This document shows positions 34,534-34,625 of a stretch of 34,625 nt of DNA, piece by piece. Position 1 is the first letter of the stretch. Every line of letters starts with the position of its first letter. The translations under genes were made by a program, and so were the position numbers. This DNA is from Acidobacteriota bacterium (GTDB lineage Bacteria; Acidobacteriota; Polarisedimenticolia; JAPUKU01), in contig JAPUKU010000108.1 of NCBI GenBank assembly GCA_027295505.1, forward strand, positions 1 to 34,625, in the 5' to 3' direction. The notes under the pieces are model-generated. The model was not told where the DNA came from. It was given only the letters and a program-made list of their open reading frames with translations, and did not search any database.

Positions 34534-34625
34534 ATGTCCTGGGCGGAGGCGCTGTTGCTTGCGGTCGTGCAGGGATTGACGGAATTTCTGCCCGTCTCGT
34601 CAAGTGGTCATCTGGCGGCGCTGCA
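34534..34625 (+). CDS. uppP: Undecaprenyl-diphosphatase, N-terminal part (runs off right edge)
   Basis: The first 30 codons of a gene cut by the window end. The translation opens [18 protein letters not shown] and continues [12 protein letters not shown], which holds the UppP/BacA signature QG(L/I)[12 protein letters not shown]. The enzyme recycles the lipid carrier undecaprenyl pyrophosphate for cell-wall synthesis and sits in the membrane. It starts one base after the rnj stop, so it is coupled to it. The start choice is supported by the conserved short distance from the start codon to the first motif. Nothing can be said on the rest. Confidence 0.93.
   Translation, partial: MSWAEALLLAVVQGLTEFLPVSSSGHLAAL

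Overview
The window is a densely packed, GC-rich bacterial chromosome segment. Nearly every gene junction is a 4-base ATGA/GTGA overlap or a few-base gap, and no stretch above about 170 bases lacks a gene. Gene content (RNase J, a full Bat/MoxR operon, CheC and CheD, a DUF4388 protein, an MJ0042-type zinc ribbon, methylmalonyl-CoA epimerase with MeaB) suggests a diderm, probably motile or surface-active heterotroph. Acidobacteriota or a neighbouring phylum fits best, but this is an inference from gene repertoire and not a proven placement. No tRNA, rRNA, CRISPR array, insertion sequence or phage gene was seen.

Left part, all minus strand (transcribed right to left). Positions 1-5605 form one cluster: ribH, nusB, a DUF4388-receiver-GAF-like protein, a hybrid-free CheA kinase, a CheW-like protein and a zinc-ribbon protein that runs off the left edge. 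This is a chemosensory kinase module with no receptor, CheR, CheB or stand-alone CheY beside it. Positions 5678-8261 hold mtnP, a PfkB sugar kinase and an unknown membrane protein, overlapping head to tail. Positions 8337-10394 encode a secreted YyaL/SSP411-like protein that has lost the CxxC of its thioredoxin-like domain.

Middle part, minus strand. Positions 10466-14752 are an acyl-CoA catabolism operon: acyl-CoA dehydrogenase, MeaB, methylmalonyl-CoA epimerase, 3-oxoacid CoA-transferase A and B, and a small unrecognised protein. It handles methylmalonyl-CoA but the mutase itself is absent. Positions 14844-25228 are a long operon of about 10.4 kb: MoxR ATPase, DUF58 protein, a BatD-like membrane protein, BatA, BatB, BatC, BatD, BatE, then hemW and a threonine aldolase. 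A good sigma70-like promoter precedes moxR.

Right part, mostly plus strand. A divergent region near 25229-25362 separates moxR from a second, more complete chemotaxis operon: cheR, an MCP with almost no periplasmic domain, cheW, cheY, cheA, cheC and cheD (25363-31433), with no cheB. A minus-strand thioredoxin gene follows. Its upstream region carries an extended -10 promoter and a perfect 7-1-7 palindrome. Then come ksgA (with an unusual SLPY catalytic motif), rnj (RNase J) and the first 30 codons of uppP at the right edge.

The most interesting points are the receptor-less DUF4388/CheA cluster joined to nusB, the CheB-less operon with a sensor-poor receptor whose signalling tip has two unusual residues, the two BatD-like proteins sharing one cytoplasmic domain, and palindromes placed between the -35 and -10 elements of three candidate promoters.
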